This document shows, piece by piece, positions 12,800 through 23,660 of a DNA stretch of 64,000 nucleotides. The notes beneath the pieces are model-generated. The model was not told where the DNA came from. It was given only the letters and a program-made list of their open reading frames with translations, and did no database searches. Position numbers and translations under genes: made by a program. The stretch lies in assembly GCF_035083965.1 (NCBI RefSeq), contig NC_089740.1, positions 8,057,552 to 8,121,551 of the forward strand. Reading direction: 5' to 3'. Source of the DNA: Branchiostoma lanceolatum. Lineage: Eukaryota; Chordata; Leptocardii; Amphioxiformes; Branchiostomatidae. The number at the start of each line of letters is the position of its first letter. Position 1 is the first letter of the stretch.

Positions 12800-15700
12800 C
12801 CCGATCAGGAGCTGATTTATAATTTACTGCTGCGTCTCCTAGCAACTCTGGTAAAAACTGCAGACGAAATAATAGAAGTAGCAGAAACATTCCTTGAGAT
12901 ACTAGCCCTTTGTATGACCACATACAAGGAGTGTATAGGAAAGATTATAAACCTAAAATCGTTTGATTGGACCCGGCTTTTGAACCAGCGTGCGACTTCC
13001 CCAATGCATCACCCCAGATCTAACTTTAACATATAAAGCATCTTCTTCATGACGTTCCCCCCCCCCCCCAAAAAAATACAAAACAATTATAGTAAGATTC
13101 AAAGCCTCTTAGGGACTTTTTTTTAAGAAAATGGGCGGTCAAATTTGGCGTTCAATTTGCTATGTCGAAGTATTTTCAACGGAGGTACATGTATGACAAA
13201 ACCGTAGTACCGTTCACAAGGATCTACGCTGACCTTTTCCGATACAAGACCGATATTTAAAAAAATGCAATCAACAAAAGAATACACAGGGCACAGAGGT
13301 GATGCACTCTAGCAAGTTCCTAACATCAAACATCACCTCTGAAAATAGGTATAACAGCTAACAAAGACACATACAATAACAATAACAAGTGAATCACAGC
13401 ATTTGGGTTGGGTAGTCCAAGGCAGGATAACAGGGTCAAAGTTCGAGTTGTAACTTGAACTTTAAGAGCATAGTAGGTAATAATACAGTGCTAAACTTTC
13501 TTCCAACACTAAGGTATTCACGGATCGAATTTTCGACGACCACTGTCGCCTTCTTCAGGATCAATAAGTAGGTAATTCAGTCAATTTTGAAACGTTCGGT
13601 GTCGACAACATACGTTTGGGTTAAACGTAAAATGCTAATTTCATAAGACAAGAAAGGTGATCCCCTTAGTAGCCGGTAGGTACAGGATTGTTCAGGTAGA
13701 CTTTTAAAATCAAGGATAGGGCCTGACAGCTGAGTTTTGCCCCACAAATGTCTGTAAGTTGCTATAACAAACCTACCTTATGCTTAATGAATAAAGAGTC
13801 GACAGTTTTTAAATGATGAAACTTACCTGTACTATACAGGTAACTTGACCAGGTGTTCTGACGGGTAAGGATGAGATCCAGGTACACTTCTATAGATGAG
13901 GGACCAGACGTTATGCGGGTCTGACCAAATATTTGATTTTAAGGATCCGGGCACAAATGTGTTCAACTACTGGTTCACAGTATGCTGTGTGAAACATCAA
14001 CACTGACAACGTTTTAAAATTACACATATCATCAAACAACAATGTATTACAATAAATAGACAAAATACCTTTATTTGGAAATAAACAAACAACTATATAT
14101 GATAGGCTACCCCATTCGGACATCGATGCAAGTATACCTCAGTTTGAGTAAATCTTTTAATTCTCAGTCCAACTTTCCCCATCCAAAAAAAGACTCCGTC
14201 CTGAAAAAGTAAAACGTACAATCAATGTCACGAAAGCAATGTACTCAAGCATCACATGAACAGCCTACATCTTCCAGTTAATGTGTAAGGTAAAGGTCCC
14301 ATAGCCTTCGTTGCGGTGGGGGCAGTGGTATGGGTTGACTTCGTGTCAAATTCTCGCTCTGATTCGTATGGGGTATGTTGAACTATCGATGTCTTCACGA
14401 TCTTCGCTGGAGCGTAGTGACTACAGCACTAGCCTGACTAGGGCGCGCTGCTAGCAGACCTCCCACTGGTCAGGCTTCTCCTCTGCACTGAAGGGTGACA
14501 CATACGTTGCAGATTTTTCAAAGATGTTGACTAATTCATTCATAAAAGCTTCAAGGCACAATGTCGTAAAACTATAATAAATGTCAATTCACTTCATTTC
14601 ATTACAACTTATTGTTGAATTTGACAGTTACGTGGTGAAAATCATCAGAATCACTGTGTTGAAAACAAAAATGACTTCGCACAAACCTGCCGTACGTTCA
14701 TCATATATATAATACAACCCTACAACAGGCTGGCTGCTGTGTAAGCTAGCTAATGTTGAGTATAGGGTAGGTTGACTTATTTGGCTGCTCTACACAAGGA
14801 AGAGCTGAGAAAAATTATGTTTGTTCCCCTTGTAGTTTTTTGTTTTGTTTTCAGAAAAATAATGTTTGAGGTCTGAATAGGTTTGATTGCTACTAAAACA
14901 ACCTTCATGGCCCAGTTTCCTTCAATTTACCTCATGACTCATACAGATCTTACTCCTACGAAAATCTTAAGTTACTACTTTCAATTGTGGTTATAAAACA
15001 AGTTAACAAAGAAGAGTATAACGCGAAGCTAGATAGTACAGAACACAAAATGTCTAAATTACAATCTATAGTCTTTTTTACAAACATGGTAATCGACTTT
15101 CTGAGTAGTTAAACCGTAAGGGGAAAGAAAACGGAAAAGATCTGACATGTAACCAGTGCAGGGATCCAGTATCCTGGGTTATAACGAACGAGAACGAACC
15201 AGACTTCAAACGTTGCATCAGCAAATGAGAGAAAATCACAAGAGAAAGATAGTGTAGTCCTGAAAAATACCTACCTCCGTGGAGGGGGTTCTGAAGACTC
15301 AAACCCAGATCGTACACTCGTATTCGTGTCCGTACAACGTGCTAGCGATCAGAACAATAGAGACAGTAACCATATCTATTACTGTACATCCACATAAGAA
15401 CATTTTGGGGCTGTGCTCTCTTGTCATATTATGTGCAAAGTACACCACCATGCCTCGGAGCTTTGCTCTGACGTTCCCCTCGCCGGCACTATGTATTTAA
15501 GCCCCTGTTTGGGAATAAGGGGCCCTGGTGTGTTGCAAGGCTATGCAAAGCCTTTTTAACGAATTTTCACTTCGGGCAAGCAGCCCGCACCAGCGTCATA
15601 GTCCAATTGACAAGGCATATAATTTAGGTGTCCGCTCAGTCCAGACTTCGTCCATGCAGGACTCGGTGGTGTACAATAGTCCAATCTGTTTGCACTTTAG

Positions 15701-16560
15701 GCCCTCAATAATGGCCTGTTGGGAGGATCATTGTCCCAATCCCACACATGGTCATAACCCCTGCGTTTGTGTAAATGTACAGCAATAGATATGATCACTC
15801 CACTCTATGGTTCTAAACTCTAGCAACGTTGCACGGACAAGAAAACGGCGTACAATTTGAATACGACTCGACAGAACCACCCGCAACGAAGGCAAGTATC
15901 TTATAGGACTGCACAGTCTTTCGCCTACGATTTTCCCTTCATTTGTCAAGGCAATGTTCACAGTCAGGGTCCATCCCGGTACTGTAACCCAGGAGACTGC
16001 ATCCCATGCACTAATCACGTGACTGATCTTTTCTGTTTTCTTCAACTCACGATTGAACTCCTCAGCTAGTTGATTTGCATGTTTGTGAAAAACACTATAC
16101 ATCATAAAGAAGGCATCTTGTATCCTCTACTTTCTAACTTCTCGTTATTTTCATACTCTTCTTCGTTCAACTGATTTTGGAACCACAAGCAAAACCGGTA
16201 ACGTAAGATTTAAGTGGATGGCGAAAGGCCTGTAAGTGGTAAATCGAAGAGAAACCAGATTGACATGGAAGTTGCTTTTAGAAAAGCTGTTTTGATCTCA
16301 CTTTGAATTCTACCACAGAATTTGCATTCAACTAGAACTCTAAGTCCAAAATGTGATGAAACTCCGTCCATGTCTTTTTTTTACCAATTTCCAAAACGTC
16401 GTCTGTTATTTCACAAGCCTTTTCGCACCTTTGTTATGTCCAGTTTCGACTGTACGGTAAAAATACTCAAGACACGAGCTGCCGACGACGCTGTATTGCT
16501 TCGCTAATAAATCTGAACGCTTTTCGTAGAAAACACCAAGAAATTATTTCTAGAAGCTTA
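12800..16560. other. stretch without a supported gene
   Basis: I see no convincing exon. It holds poly-C and poly-A runs near 13060, a segment at about 13500-13570 resembling mobile-element termini (TTCGACGACCACTGTCGCC), and AT-rich unique-looking DNA. A 117-residue minus-strand frame (16105-15752) is the longest but has no recognisable domain. Confidence 0.4.
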
Positions 16561-16561
16561 C

Positions 16562-16652
16562 CTGTATGGTTCTGCGTCACATGTTTGAATCCAAAGCAAT
16601 CCGACCGCCCTTCCAAGCTCTTCCGCAAGCTTTCCCGGCCATTCTCGCCCAT
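16562..16652 (-). CDS. candidate first coding exon, unidentified gene
   Basis: On the minus strand the first ATG downstream of the promoter-like block lies in a good context (taccATGGGC). It opens a 30-codon frame starting MGENGRESLRKSLEG and ending at a consensus donor (ACAG followed by gtaagc). Further exons should lie to the left, but I could not join one: the long frame at 16105-15752 does not fit the phase. The product is not recognised. Confidence 0.4.
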
Positions 16653-16799
16653 GGTATTCCTGAAGCCTTTCTCCGCAATTCTTGTGTACAAATCTCCGCG
16701 AAAATGTGAGAAAATTGCAAGTTTTGTTTGTAGAAAGTTGTAACTTTTGGACACGTCGTGCACACACCGACCACGCTTCAGCAAGAATGCAACACCTGG

Positions 16800-16872
16800 T
16801 GAACCTGACGTCATCGCGGCGGGAAATTTGAATATCACGTGAGGAAATTAGGCAAGGGGCGTCTCTGATTGG
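16800..16872 (-). promoter_or_regulatory. promoter with CCAAT, E-box, E2F-like and CRE motifs
   Basis: Read on the minus strand toward the exon at 16652, the order is CCAAT (16872-16868), CACGTG (16841-16836), TTTCCCGCC (about 16825-16817) and TGACGTCA (16813-16806, full palindromic CRE). Dense spacing of four classical core-promoter motifs directly upstream of a first ATG supports a housekeeping-type promoter. Confidence 0.6.
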
Positions 16873-17206
16873 CCACGAATGTGGGGTGTAACTAATAAGA
16901 GAAATTTTTACGAGGTCTTCACATTAAGATCCTTTTCTAATTATTCGTGACCTTTTTACCTTATCAACTCAAAGTAAGAAACTCGTGCAAAACTGATGAA
17001 TAAACATAGAAACCCTGCCTAAGGCTTGGTTTACACGCATGTCTAACATTGGGTTTGGAGTGCGCTCCGAATACTCTGAGCAAACTCGGATTAAGCTAAC
17101 TTAACCTGAGTGCTGGTTTTCACCCGCACAGGGACGTTGGCATGTGACGTACGTTTATCACATGTAATTCCACTTAATTACCTTCGCCATGAAAGTTATG
17201 TTTTCG

Positions 17207-17480
17207 GTAGCGTTTGTACATGTATGTGTGCACGTGTGTGTGTAGGAGACCAGAAAACCTCGAGAAGGCCTGGATGGATTGTCTTGATATTTGGTATGTG
17301 GGTAGGTCTTGATGAGACCCGGAAATGATTGGATTTGGGCCCGCTAGCAACTACCAAAAGTACTGAAGTGGAACTTCCTGTTTTAATATCTCGTGTTCTT
17401 GTTCTGATTTTTCAGTGGTAGATAGCTCTTTGGACAGAAAGTTAGTGGTATAGGTTTGGGCCCCCTAGCGGCTTTCTTGG
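17207..17480. repeat. dispersed repeat, copy 1
   Basis: The segment containing GATATTTGGTATGTGGG and later GATTTTTCAGTGGTAGATAG recurs in diverged form at 50790-51035, in the same order and orientation. The class is unknown. Confidence 0.6.
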
Positions 17481-18506
17481 AACTGCAGGAGCAGGTTTTG
17501 CTTCAGACCTTGAAAGGGAATAACTCAAGAAGGGCTTGATGGATGGTCATGATTCTTAGTATGTAGATAGCTTGAGTGATGATTGACATGATTAGATACG
17601 TATCATACAATTCAGTTTCTACTTTGCATGATTAATGAGGAAAGTTTATACATCCGCCGCATTTCATGATAGGACTCTCAAACATGTGTCATATGTAACT
17701 GAGGAAGAGAGAATATTAAAAGATATCAACCATGCAAATGAAGACCTATTATATCTATTAAGATATATCTAATTATTATCCATAGCTCAATTATCATCCA
17801 GATTTCCTATAGTCTTATCACAGACATTGCCATTTAATGCATTGCTCAATAGCAATACACAAAATGATACACTTTTGTATCGAACATCTTTGATGTCAAG
17901 GACAAGTCAAAACTAAGGCAAGTTGTATCATAGCAGGTTATTATTTTATGAAAAGTGTTAAATTTGGAACAAAGGTAAATGCGCGGATGAAGGAATGAAT
18001 CCTTAATTTATACTTGATGTTTAGTGGGGGTGTTGTGGTCACGGGAACACAAAAAAATAGATAAGTTATTACAAAAATGATAGACAGAAACCTAGTCTAA
18101 CTGTACCAAATTGTGCGTAATCATAATCAGAATATCTTCTTGAGATTGACATATCTCGACTTGTTAGTCGGATTTGTATTGAGTTAAATTGAAAATGACC
18201 ACATCTTGAAGGTCCATCAAAAGCCATAAAGACTTAGTAGAAGGAAGGTTCAATACAAATTTTCCCCGACCCACGTACAAACATTGTAGCGATTGACACT
18301 TCATGTATCGAAATACAGGTGTTTATAAGACAAATCGTTGCTTTCATTTCTGAAATCCAATTATTCCTTTTTCGTTGCTAGAGTCGAGTGATATATATGA
18401 GTTGAATTCAGAGCGGTCATCGGGGCCTGAGCATGCGTTGTGTTGATTAAAGGTTTCTATAACCCATAAACTCAGAAAACGAAACGTAGTAAACATATCA
18501 GTCAAG

Positions 18507-18512
18507 TTTATT
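18507..18512 (-). terminator. candidate polyadenylation signal for the zinc-finger gene
   Basis: AATAAA on the minus strand about 810 bp past the zinc-finger stop codon. Transcript data would be needed to choose it over other AT-rich sites. Confidence 0.3.
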
Positions 18513-19318
18513 CATTCTTAATGTCACCTTATCCCATCAAATCCTTACAGGTACGGGCGAGCAAAAAGAAAAACCAAAACTAAACAACAAATCAACAAAA
18601 AATTAAATGTTGGCAAGCTTATCAACAAAAATAGCCAGTATATACATACGTTCTCTTCGAACTGAAGTTTTACAAAATAGAAAACATATCATCTTAATGT
18701 CACGGGAAACACAGACATATATATCAAAGTCAATCAGCCGTTCTCTCAGAAAAATACAACTAAGTATTGACATATGTGACCCGTAAACCTTCTCCCTGCT
18801 ACCCAACCCTGTAACCAATAGAGGATGGGGTGCCAAATGGCTACTTCAGTGTGTTAATGGTTAAATGGTACTTTATTACTGTAGGACAGCTACATAGACC
18901 TCTGTATCAAAGTAGATGAATCGTGCTCTAGAAAACATCACTGTATACGGACAAGTGATCCTTTGAAACTTTGATTTTATAGAAAAGTTAAACGTCTTAC
19001 GTTTTTACGGTTTCTTACTAGCATGTCTAGCTTCACGATGCTTCTATTTGTTTACATTGCATATGGACCTCAAGTAGCCTTATCTTTCTTATACCATGGA
19101 TGTACATGTATATTCTGTAATATGTCACTATATGTTATGTTCCTGTGTGTCATGTAGTTTTGTCCAGTTATGCTGGCTGATATAGACCACAGGAAGAGTA
19201 GATACAATGTACTTGCATATTATTAAGCTAATTGTGGATTTGAATAAACTAAAAAAAACTCTAAGATTATTTTAAAGTTGTGCTGTTGAAAAGTCACAAG
19301 CTTCACTTGTACGGTTTC

Positions 19319-20437
19319 TCAATAATGTGCATTGATGATGTGCCGCTTTAGACAAGATTTTTGTGCCGACGCATAATCGCAAAATTCACAGTTGTAAGGC
19401 TTCACAGCACTATGAGTGGCTATGTGGTCTTTCAAATGGGAAATCTTTCCTGTAGAATATCCACAAACTTCACATCTGTATGGCCTCTCGCTACTGTGCG
19501 AGAATATGTGTTGCTTCAAGGTTGATACCCGTGACGCAGAATATCCACACGTGTCACATATGTAAGGTTTTTCGCCAGAGTGTGTCGACATGTGGTCCTT
19601 CAATGAAGACTTGTATGCTGTGGCAAAATCACAAACATCACATCTGTACTGTTTTTCACCGGTGTGAATTGCGATGTGATCCATTAAGGAAAACTTGTGT
19701 ACTGTAGAAAAATCACAATCATCGCATTTGTGTGGTTTCTCGCCGGTGTGCGCGGCTAGATGTCGCTTCAGATTAGACTTTCGTGCTGTAGAATAACCAC
19801 AAACGTCACATGCGTACTTCTTGATACCAGTGTGAGTTGACATATGGTTCTTCAAAGAAGACTTGTGGACTGTAGCAAAGTCGCAAACGTCACATTTGTG
19901 TGGCTTGGCGCCAGTGTGTGTGACAACATGTCGGTTGTAATGAGACTTACGTGACGTAGAATATTCACAAGCTTCACATTTGAACGGTTTGAGACCAGCG
20001 TGTGTTGCCAAGTGATACTTTAAAGAAGACTGCTGTGCTGTAGCGAAGTCACAGACTTCACATTTGTATGGTTTTGCACCGGTGTGCGTGGATAGATGCC
20101 GCGTCAAATTAGACTTCCGTGATGAAAAATAATCACAACGGTCACATTTGTACGGTTTGTGACCATTGTGAATTGACATGTGGCACTTTAGATTATACTT
20201 ATGTGCTGTGGCAAAATCACAGACGTCACATTTGTGGGGCTTCTCGTCGCTGTGTCTTGCCATAATATGTTCGGCAAGTTTGTTCTTCGCTACCGCTGAA
20301 TAATCGCAGTGTCCACAGAGGTACGGCTTCGCACCTGTGTGTTTTGCCATGACGTGAGTCTTCAGGTTGCCTTTCTGCGACGCAGAATAGTCACACTGCT
20401 GGCACTGGTACGGTCTCTCACTGCTGTGCTCCCTCAT
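19319..20437 (-). CDS. C2H2 zinc-finger protein, 13 fingers
   Basis: A single long exon of 372 codons made almost wholly of 13 consecutive C2H2 fingers of the form (Y/H)xCxxCxYSx7LxxH x3-4 H, joined by five-residue linkers (TGAKP, TGEKP, SSERP types), with a stop directly after the last finger. Fingers 1, 2 and 13 have four residues between the histidines. This is a sequence-specific DNA-binding or chromatin protein of the nucleus. The first codons (MREHSSERPYQC) look like the end of a preceding finger and linker, and the ATG follows an AG, so the exon may be internal and the true start upstream. No KRAB, BTB or other effector domain is visible. Alternating CDFATAHKSSL and CGYSTARKSNL finger types suggest internal finger duplication. 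The DNA target is unknown. Confidence 0.9.
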   Translation of the reverse strand: MREHSSERPYQCQQCDYSASQKGNLKTHVMAKHTGAKPYLCGHCDYSAVAKNKLAEHIMARHSDEKPHKCDVCDFATAHKYNLKCHMSIHNGHKPYKCDRCDYFSSRKSNLTRHLSTHTGAKPYKCEVCDFATAQQSSLKYHLATHAGLKPFKCEACEYSTSRKSHYNRHVVTHTGAKPHKCDVCDFATVHKSSLKNHMSTHTGIKKYACDVCGYSTARKSNLKRHLAAHTGEKPHKCDDCDFSTVHKFSLMDHIAIHTGEKQYRCDVCDFATAYKSSLKDHMSTHSGEKPYICDTCGYSASRVSTLKQHIFSHSSERPYRCEVCGYSTGKISHLKDHIATHSAVKPYNCEFCDYASAQKSCLKRHIINAHY

Positions 20438-20499
20438 CTAATTAAAAATAGGTAAACATCATTGGGTTAAAACGTTGTTAAGCACATGTAAAGTATCTG

Positions 20500-20548
20500 T
20501 ATATATATAGCCGGTACAACCGCCATTAGGCGTAACACACCAGCTTCG
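20500..20548. repeat. dispersed repeat with AACACACCAGCTTCGT core
   Basis: A block GCCGGTACAACCGCC followed by GCGTAACACACCAGCTTCGT. Relatives occur at 1862-1925 (inverted), 25210-25397, 25672-25705, 26515-26895, 45530-45580 and 45950-46140. Confidence 0.6.
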
Positions 20549-20551
20549 TGT

Positions 20552-20810
20552 AGCCTCTACAAGGCTCCGCTGGGCGCTGCTAAAGTAGAAATTGGCCAAA
20601 TAGAGTGAATAGTATGCTAAGGGAGTCGGCTATGGAGAGAGGGTAACACGAGGCGTGGGTCGGCCGGGCTAATGTCCGCCTCTCTCCGTAGCCGACTCCC
20701 TTTATTGTCCCTCTCTCCATAGCCGACTCCCTTAGCATACTACTAGTATTCACTCTATTTGACAAATTTCTACTATTTTTCCAGGGATCTGTGGAGCCTG
20801 GTAGAGGCTC
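20552..20810. mobile_element. foldback element with ~100-bp arms
   Basis: Outer arms CCTCTAC(a/c)AGGCTCC pair across the element, and the inner ~60-bp arms (from AGAGTGAATAGTATGC through GAGTCGGCTATGGAGAGA) pair almost perfectly with 20709-20772. The loop is under 70 bp. It is non-coding and probably a MITE. Confidence 0.8.
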
Positions 20811-20999
20811 CACGTAACCTAGCGCTACCCAATGATGCCCGATTTGTTCAAAACGCCATTTTGAAACAGTTTTAAAACACATTGTTCCAACCAAGGACAT
20901 TATATAATGTCCTTGTTCCAACAGTGCGTGGTCTTTATTTTTCTCTCGGCCTGTTTGACACAATGACTAGTTTGTACTGAGGTATGCGGTAAAGAGAGT

Positions 21000-22440
21000 T
21001 ATTTCAATTTACCTTAAGTTTGATCGTAGCCAGCTCTTACTCATCGTTGAATATTGTCCGCGAACTCTTCGTGGAATGTAAGAATCCTTTGTTAACATAA
21101 CTACTTATATAAGATAATTGAATAATTGAGGCTACCCAAATCGCCCAATTATCTATCTACTGGAGGCAAAGGGGCCAAAGGCCGTGGGAAAGTATCTCCA
21201 AAGATCATGTCAGATCAAAACCAAAAGAGTTGCTGCCCCTTCTAAGTTTACCGTTGAATAATTTCAGGATCCCTCCATACAGACTCTCTCATACTGTGCC
21301 GCAAAGAAAGGCTTAGCCCCCCTAGAGTATTCACTCATTATAATTTGATAAATGTAAGGGATCAAAGGGGGGTGTGAACGTATCTTCCAATTTTATATGT
21401 CCAATTTATCGTTTATCATTGCTAAAGTTACCGCTAAGCAATTCCAGGACCCCACCCCCCGATTTATGGTCAAGCGTTGCTGGCCCTTCTAAATTTACCG
21501 CTAAGCAATTTCAGGATCCCCCCATCTATCGTAAAGCGTTGCTGGCCCTTCTGAATTCAACATAAAGCAGTGCCAAGATCCCCCATGCACAGCCTTTACA
21601 GGTTCTCACGTGGTGTCGCGTGGTGGCCTTGGGTATTCACTGACAATGATTGAATAATCGTAAGGTCATCCCAAATCGTCCAATTATCTATTCGCTGGAG
21701 GCACAGGGGGTTAAAATGCCGTGGGAACACTGTAAATCTCCCAAGCTTATGTAACAAATTATCACGCAGTTACTAACTACTCTTCTACATTACAAATCTC
21801 TCATTTTTTTAAAATCCACGCTGCTAATTCCAAAGAACTTGATCTCAAAATCTCCGCTACTCATTCGGAAGAGGCCTGGGGGCTCACATCTGGATACTAG
21901 TAGTCTTAACTGTGGACAACGCCCAATGCTGAGTTGTCTGCAAAATACGCTTAAGGCCCATGCAAATAACCTATACGCGTCCCCAAATACAATGTTCTAA
22001 ACCTTTCATACACATTTATCTGTTATCAATGCATGATATACTTGATCTACAAAAAATCAGATGCTGTCTAGAAAATATGGCTATATCTATATATAAAATA
22101 CATATCAATCTTAACAGCTTGAATACTGAAGTACACAACTTCATTGGAAGAGTAGCTGGTTTGTTACGTCTTACAGCGGTTATACAGGCTGTATATATAT
22201 ATATATACAGATACATTTAGAAGATCATGTTCACATATCAAACGACAGTTGTCATATAAGGACCTACAAATTCTACTGTGTAAACTTCTCACCTGAATTG
22301 AGAAAGCGGACGAGGGTTTTAGAGACCTAGCAGTTTTGAGAGCCTGACAGAGCAGGGACAGAGTCAACTCCTTTCCAACGCGAGCCACGCGACCCACCAA
22401 ACCTGAAAGGTCAGTGGCTAATCACTGACTTAACGTACGT
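21000..22440. other. stretch without a supported gene
   Basis: Repeated motifs such as AAATTTACCGCTAAGCAATT and TTTCAGGATCCCCCCAT recur at 21240-21560, indicating degraded ~70-bp tandem repeats. A TA microsatellite sits at about 22188-22208. There is no credible exon. Confidence 0.5.
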
Positions 22441-22470
22441 GAAGGTGTGAAGGTACGGTAAGCTGCGGTA

Positions 22471-22790
22471 AGGGCTAAGCATCCGAGACAATACAAATGT
22501 GTACAAATTGGGCTATGTGTACTCTCCAAGCAGGGGTGTGGTTCCGGCTGGTTTTTGAAGTGCTTTTAGGAGTTTTTTTCGGGCTTTCTACTTTGTCATG
22601 TTTTATCTTTCTCCATAAACCCTTTATAAACCCTCTTTTATCTCTTTTGTATGTAGACAAAAAACAAAACATGACAAAGTAGAAAGCCCGAAAAAATGCC
22701 TAAAACACGTAAAAAAAACCATCCGGAACCACATCTCTGCTTGGAGAACACACATAGCCCAAGTTTGTATTATCTCGGATGCTTAGCCCT
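22471..22790. mobile_element. large foldback element, ~140-bp arms
   Basis: The arms run from AGGGCTAAGCATCCGAGA at the left to its complement at 22773-22790. They pass through TTGGGCTATGTGT, CTCCAAGCAG and a near-perfect block TCGGGCTTTCTACTTTGTCA, and leave a loop of about 50 bp. It is non-coding. It would form a very stable hairpin and could block polymerases or be lost from some clones. Confidence 0.85.
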
Positions 22791-23247
22791 GATACTCAAG
22801 ATAATAACACTGTATATCCAAATGAATGGTACTTGATACAACACGTTGAAAACACATGTATCACAGCAGCTTAAAGCAGTCCATGGACTACAATGTTTAA
22901 TAAGTGAGATTTATAAATTTAAATCTTTTACTATTTCATGTACAATCATGACATAACAAAGGAGCAAATCTTATGGAATATACATCTAAAGAATAATATA
23001 AAAGCATGTGATGCCAACTTATTTGTGCCGCATAATATCTGTATCTATATATGTACTAAAAGCAGATGACAAGAGTATGGCAGAGTTCTGATTTTTGTTT
23101 AACATTTTTATCTTTTTTGTACTGAATGATGTGATAAACATTTTTTGTTTGTTTCCAGTAGTCTGGAATTTGTGAAAAGTGATAGTTGAATAACATAAAA
23201 CTTTGTCAAGACTAATAAAACTTTATCAAAACTAATAAAAGCTTTAG

Positions 23248-23253
23248 TTTATT
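23248..23253 (-). terminator. candidate polyadenylation signal for the ASB gene
   Basis: AATAAA on the minus strand about 355 bp beyond the ASB stop codon, just past the 3' minisatellite. Confidence 0.4.
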
Positions 23254-23359
23254 TACTTTACAAGGTAAAACAGGTAAACACAGTGGACTACTTATATTGC
23301 CTATGCTTTTCAAGTAAGACATGTAAGTTGAGGTCTTTTACAATCGAGGTGCTGACTTT

Positions 23360-23660
23360 AAGCAACTAGGTATCCAACTGCAGTTTTACTCTAAATCTCT
23401 CCAAACTCAAGTTTTTACATTAAAAACAAGGTCTCCTCCTGCAGTTCTATCTAAAACCTCTCCAAACTCAGGTTTGTACAAGAGAAACAAGGTATCCAAC
23501 TGCAGTTCTATCCCCTCTCAAGACCTAGGTTTGTGCAAGAGCAAGAAGGTCTCCAACTGCAGTTCTATCAAAAATCTTTCTCACACCAAGGTGTCTACAT
23601 TAGGTCTCAAACTGCAGTTCTATCTATAACCTCTCCGCACTCAGGTATGTACATGAGGTA
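23360..23660. repeat. minisatellite spanning the ASB stop codon
   Basis: Five or six units of about 60 bp with the core CTGCAGTTCTATCTAAAACC followed by TCTCCAAACTCAGGTTTGTA. The first unit in transcript direction includes the last ~12 codons and the stop of the ASB reading frame, so the array grew out of the coding end into the 3' UTR. A further copy lies in an ASB intron at 25095-25215. Confidence 0.85.

Noticed and set aside
15752..16105. 117-codon minus-strand frame, with a faint pattern resemblance to a transmembrane protein family
   Set aside because: It has a poor acceptor, does not match the phase of the candidate first exon at 16562, and the resemblance is too weak to name.
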